Below are positions 60,967-64,000 of a stretch of 64,000 bases of DNA, one piece after another. Position numbers and translations under genes: made by a program. The notes beneath the pieces were generated by a model. That model did no database searches and was not told the origin of the DNA. It was given only the letters and a program-made list of their open reading frames with translations. The first letter of the stretch is position 1, and every line of letters begins with the position of its first letter. The stretch is taken from assembly GCA_017656335.1 (NCBI GenBank), contig JACDOA010000002.1, forward strand, positions 343,948 to 407,947, given 5' to 3'. The DNA comes from Thermosipho sp. (in: thermotogales). Its GTDB lineage: Bacteria > Thermotogota > Thermotogae > Thermotogales > Fervidobacteriaceae.

Positions 60967-62532
60967 TTGAAAAGATTTTCGATTATTACTGGATTATTGA
61001 TATCGTTATTAATTTTTTCCGGAACATTTTCTCTTTCTGTTTTTAATTTAACAACAGTAGGAATTGAAGATGGAACACTAGATTATTTTCCTATTGTTTA
61101 TGTTACATACAGCCCATTTGATTTCTTATCATTTAAAATATCAGACTATTTAATGCTATCACATAATACCTGGTCAATAGGAGGATACTCTATTTTTCAG
61201 CCAAGGTACTATTATATAGAAGGTAAATTTAATTTTTCAAATATAAATCTTACAGTTGATGTTTTGAAAGCAAGAATGAAAAAAACACAAACTGAAAAGT
61301 TAGACGGATTAAGAGTTGGAGGTTTGAAGTTTGATTATACTGGTGTTGGTGTTTATGTAAGATACAATAAGTTTAATTTAGGTTTTGCATACGATATTTC
61401 TAATTTATTTGCTGGATTTATTCAAACTGAACTTTTTGGATTTAAGTTGGGTGGATATTATGAGACAAAATATTCCCAGATTTCAGTGGATTTGAATAAA
61501 TCGTTTAACATTAAGGATTTAAATATAGATACTTGGGGAGCTATTTCTGCAAAAACCTCAGATGTAGCTAATTTCTCATATCTTGTTGGTGGGGAAGTTC
61601 GATTTGGAAATTTTGATTTTTCTACTCAGTATTTAAAATTAGGCTCTAACAAATATGATGCCGACTTCCAAACTGGAGATCCCAATGATGTAGCTTTTCT
61701 TCCAGGTGCTTGGGCATTTTATGCCGATTTGGATTACATGCTAGGTGGGTATGAACTTGGTGTGTTTTTAAGACATAACAGTGTTTGGCTTAATGATAAC
61801 TATTTACCTTTAATTGGTGCAAAATTGTCATATAAAGATTTTACATTAAAAGTAGGGAATGGAGATTTGATTAGTAATATTTCTGGTGAACAAAAAATAG
61901 CAGTTGAACTAAATTATTTCTATTCTCTAGATTTTGATAAATTGTTTGTAAAAAAGTCTCCATCCTTTAAAACGGAGAAAAAAGGAGTAGAAAGTGAAAC
62001 TACTTACAATTCAATAATGGATGTAATTTTTGGAGAAGAAGGTCAAACTTATACAGTTAAAGGTGTTGTTACTTCTCCAAAAGATTTATTGGGTACAGGT
62101 AGTTTTTATATTCAAGATGAGGTTTCGGGATTGATGATTTATGCTCCAGGTTTAACCGAAGAGATTAATTTAGGTGATGTTGTTGTAGTTACGGGAAAGA
62201 CTAAACTTTGGAATGGTATTATTGAAATTGTTGCTGATCAGGTAGAGAAAGTAGGAACTGCTACACCCAAAGCTGATGTGTTAACAAGTCTTTCAAAAAC
62301 CTTTATTTCTAGCTTGGTATATGTTGAGGGTGTGGTAAAAGAGAAACACACTTATGATTTCATAGTGGACACTGGTAGTTTTACTATAAAGGTTTATATT
62401 AAAAAAGGTACAAATATTGATTTGTCAAGTATTCAAGTTGGAGCAAAAGTTAAAGTTGTTGGTATTTTAACAACTTATCAAGGAGAATATGAAATCTTAC
62501 CGAGATGGCAGGAAGATATAGAAATTAAATAA
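60967..62532 (+). CDS. Probable outer-membrane beta-barrel protein with a C-terminal OB-fold domain
   Basis: The 521-residue product has a signal peptide (about residues 1-24), then about 300 residues rich in alternating hydrophobic and aromatic residues (VYVRYNKFNLGFAYDISNLFAG, LGGYYETKYSQISVDLNKSF, ELGVFLRHNSVWLND), the texture of a beta barrel. Residues about 345-520 are two OB-like modules (TYTVKGVVTSPKD ... FYIQDEVSGLMIYAPG ... GDVVVVTGKTKLW and LVYVEGVVKEKHTYDFIVDTGSFTIKVYIKKG ... GVLTTYQGEYEILPRW-like). The start is TTG 60967, six bases after GGAGGTG. Confidence 0.7.
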   Translation: MKRFSIITGLLISLLIFSGTFSLSVFNLTTVGIEDGTLDYFPIVYVTYSPFDFLSFKISDYLMLSHNTWSIGGYSIFQPRYYYIEGKFNFSNINLTVDVLKARMKKTQTEKLDGLRVGGLKFDYTGVGVYVRYNKFNLGFAYDISNLFAGFIQTELFGFKLGGYYETKYSQISVDLNKSFNIKDLNIDTWGAISAKTSDVANFSYLVGGEVRFGNFDFSTQYLKLGSNKYDADFQTGDPNDVAFLPGAWAFYADLDYMLGGYELGVFLRHNSVWLNDNYLPLIGAKLSYKDFTLKVGNGDLISNISGEQKIAVELNYFYSLDFDKLFVKKSPSFKTEKKGVESETTYNSIMDVIFGEEGQTYTVKGVVTSPKDLLGTGSFYIQDEVSGLMIYAPGLTEEINLGDVVVVTGKTKLWNGIIEIVADQVEKVGTATPKADVLTSLSKTFISSLVYVEGVVKEKHTYDFIVDTGSFTIKVYIKKGTNIDLSSIQVGAKVKVVGILTTYQGEYEILPRWQEDIEIK

Positions 62533-62564
62533 TAAATATGCCGCCATTAGGCGGCATATTTATT
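62531..62564 (+). terminator. Terminator after the beta-barrel-like gene
   Basis: A strong hairpin, AATAAATATGCCGCC paired with GGCGGCATATTTATT around ATTA. It overlaps the stop codon. Confidence 0.85.
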
Positions 62565-62599
62565 AAAGTCGAAAAAAACTCTTTGAAAGGAGTTTCAGC

Positions 62600-63406
62600 A
62601 TGAATTTCAAAAATTATTTTGTATTATATTTATTCATTTTTGGTTTATTTATTTCATCTTGCGTAAATGTTGATTCATCTTTAGAAGCAGTTAAAGTAAC
62701 AAGCGTAATAGATGGTGATACTTTTTATGTTAATTATGGTACAACTCAAGAGTCTATAAGAATAATAGGAATAGATACACCTGAAATTCATGAAGGAAGT
62801 AAACCTGTTGGAGAATATGGAGAAGATGCTAAAAAATTTCTAGAAGACTTTGTAAATAGCTTTGATATTTATTTAAAAAAAGATGGTACGGATCCTTACA
62901 ATAGGACTTTGGCTTATGTTTTTGGAAAAGATAAGAACGGAGATTTAATATTTTATGAGGAAGCAGTTTTGAAAGAAGGTTTAGCTAGACCTCTGATTTA
63001 TTTAGATAACGATGATGAAGAATTAACACCCAAAATTGTTGAAGCATATAATTATGCATTTGAAAACAAAAAAGGTATTTTTTCAAAATGGGATACTGCA
63101 AAGGTAATAAAAAACAGAAATGAAATTACAAATTCATTAGAAGGAAAAATAGTTTTTCTTGAAGGGAAAGTTAATGATATAGAAAAAGATGAATATTATT
63201 TAGAAGGTATTTATCATTATAAATACAATATTGATTGTATTTGGTTTAAGATAACAATAAGAGATGGTGAATATGAATATTTTTTCGAAGATTTTGATAT
63301 ATATTCTCTAAAAAATATGAATGTAAGATTTTATGGAGAATTGTGGTTTGAAAATGAAAAGCCTAAGATTTTACTCAGAAGTCCAAATGAAATAGTTATA
63401 AATTAA
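62600..63406 (+). CDS. Thermonuclease-family lipoprotein
   Basis: The 268-residue product has a lipoprotein signal peptide with the lipobox ISSC and lipidated Cys21. The SNase domain (about 32-170) keeps the catalytic set: Asp in VIDGDTFYV, Arg in SIRIIGIDTPE, Glu in the same motif and Arg in YNRTLAYVF. It would cleave DNA or RNA outside the cytoplasm. Residues about 175-268 (GKIVFLEGKVNDIEKDEYYLEG ... MNVRFYGELWFENEKPKILL) look like another OB module. GAAAGGAG lies before the ATG. Confidence 0.88.
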   Translation: MNFKNYFVLYLFIFGLFISSCVNVDSSLEAVKVTSVIDGDTFYVNYGTTQESIRIIGIDTPEIHEGSKPVGEYGEDAKKFLEDFVNSFDIYLKKDGTDPYNRTLAYVFGKDKNGDLIFYEEAVLKEGLARPLIYLDNDDEELTPKIVEAYNYAFENKKGIFSKWDTAKVIKNRNEITNSLEGKIVFLEGKVNDIEKDEYYLEGIYHYKYNIDCIWFKITIRDGEYEYFFEDFDIYSLKNMNVRFYGELWFENEKPKILLRSPNEIVIN

Positions 63407-63414
63407 TATTTTTC

Positions 63415-63443
63415 TTGACATTCAAAAAAAATTAAGTTAAAAT
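63415..63443 (+). promoter_or_regulatory. Promoter of tRNA-Ser and tRNA-Arg
   Basis: TTGACA (63415-63420) and TAAAAT (63438-63443) have 17 bases between them. Confidence 0.8.
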
Positions 63444-63458
63444 CTTTACGTGATACCT

Positions 63459-63548
<90 letters not shown>

Positions 63549-63553
63549 GAAGG

Positions 63554-63576
63554 TGGGGGATATTTCCCCCATTTTT
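63554..63576 (+). terminator. Hairpin between tRNA-Ser and tRNA-Arg
   Basis: TGGGGGA and TCCCCCA form a stem followed by TTTTT. It may partly terminate or define the tRNA ends. Confidence 0.6.
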
Positions 63577-63584
63577 AAATTTAT

Positions 63585-63661
63585 GTGCCCGTAGCTCAAT
63601 TGGATAGAGCGTCAGACTGCGGATCTGAAGGTTGGGAGTTCAAATCTCCCCGGGCACGCCA
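63585..63661 (+). tRNA. tRNA-Arg (anticodon GCG)
   Basis: GTGCCCG pairs with CGGGCAC, the anticodon loop is CTGCGGA with anticodon GCG, the T-arm holds AGTTCAAATCT, and CCA is encoded. An unmodified G34 in an Arg box is less common than A/I34. Confidence 0.9.
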
Positions 63662-63688
63662 AAAGGGAGGCTTAAGCCTCCCTTTTTG
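63662..63688 (+). terminator. Terminator after tRNA-Arg
   Basis: AAAGGGAGGC-TTAA-GCCTCCCTTT is a near-perfect palindrome followed by TTG. Confidence 0.85.
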
Positions 63689-63728
63689 TTTTGGAATTCG
63701 TTCCACAAAACTTTGTAAGTCTTTGATA

Positions 63729-64000
63729 TTAAGAATAAGCTATATGGACATGGTGGTAAATTGGAATATTGCAACTGAAAAGGATGGTATATCTGTTATT
63801 TGAACACCAGGAGAGAATGTTTCTAAAACTACTATGGGCTAAAAAGTAAATATGAAGTTTCTTCAACCCACAAATATGATTCACAACAACTTTAATTGGA
63901 TTTGTTTTTTCAAATTCTTTAAATCTCCTGTTAAATCCAACAGAGGAAATTGAACTTTCTTTAGAATATTCTGGTGCTAATATACAATATGCAAAAATCA
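63729..64000 (-). other. Unresolved end: possible partial or degraded gene
   Basis: A frame on the minus strand is open for about 90 codons from the window edge to a stop at 63729, with a readable segment SSISSVGFNRRFKEFEKTNPIK that faintly recalls an AraC-type helix-turn-helix end, but the rest (Cys- and His-rich) does not look natural. The plus strand reads a different broken segment (MDMVVNWNIATEKDGISVI, stop, then further frames with one shift). No start, ribosome binding site or family was found. It may be a gene remnant whose identity lies beyond the window. Confidence 0.25.

Noticed and set aside
63585..63803. Plus-strand 72-codon frame
   Set aside because: It starts at the first base of tRNA-Arg and reads through the tRNA and terminator.

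Overview
The window comes from a low-GC thermophilic bacterium of the Thermotogales, most likely Thermosipho or a close relative. The reasons are the strongly AT-rich sequence, the very long NusG (356 residues, with the large insertion typical of this order), the gene order tRNA-Thr/tRNA-Tyr/rpmG/tRNA-Trp/secE/nusG/rplK/rplA, a TtuA tRNA thiolase with zinc fingers at both ends, and the rubrerythrin/superoxide-reductase pair. No CRISPR array, prophage or intact insertion sequence was seen.

Layout. (1) 1-12246: the distal S10/spc/alpha ribosomal superoperon (rpsS to rplQ, with secY, adk, map, infA, rpoA). (2) 12294-18702: protein quality control and housekeeping (tig, clpP, yebC, an envelope protein, lspA, rluD, glnA). 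(3) 18797-21872: a membrane hydrolase, then twin 35-codon peptide genes behind a promoter with a palindrome on its -35 box, then a membrane HD-GYP protein and a DUF5317 membrane protein. This is the best candidate for an undescribed signalling system. (4) 21964-33998: tsaB, mutS, an AMMECR1 protein, ttuA with a cysteine-desulfidase-like gene, a secreted OB-fold/GATase-like protein, folA, cysE-cysK and a GAF-GGDEF cyclase. (5) 34086-38691: tRNA clusters interleaved with the rplA-rplK-nusG-secE-rpmG and rpsR-ssb-rpsF operons, all on the minus strand. (6) 38809-50797: a metallopeptidase-like protein, a hydrolase, rodA/ftsW, glyQS, rubrerythrin with a decayed superoxide reductase, hflKC, a CBS-ATPase fusion, and clpX-tsaD. 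(7) 51273-60119: a membrane GGDEF cyclase, then a glycerol regulon: a membrane hydrolase and a glpA-like/oxidoreductase/DUF1667/glpK/glpP operon. Each of the two transcription units starts with the same leader, GGAGATG plus an AGCCATAT terminator hairpin. Because the operon encodes a GlpP antiterminator, these look like its RNA targets. (8) 60177-63406: a lipoprotein, a beta-barrel-like protein and a thermonuclease lipoprotein, each carrying an OB-fold-like module, then tRNA-Ser and tRNA-Arg and an unresolved end.

Two themes link the parts. Cyclic-di-GMP machinery is present in full (two GGDEF cyclases and one HD-GYP phosphodiesterase), with the phosphodiesterase next to the peptide genes. 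Secreted OB-fold modules recur in four envelope proteins, one of them a nuclease, which suggests extracellular nucleic-acid handling. Start codons were often set by the Shine-Dalgarno position, and TTG and GTG starts are common here.
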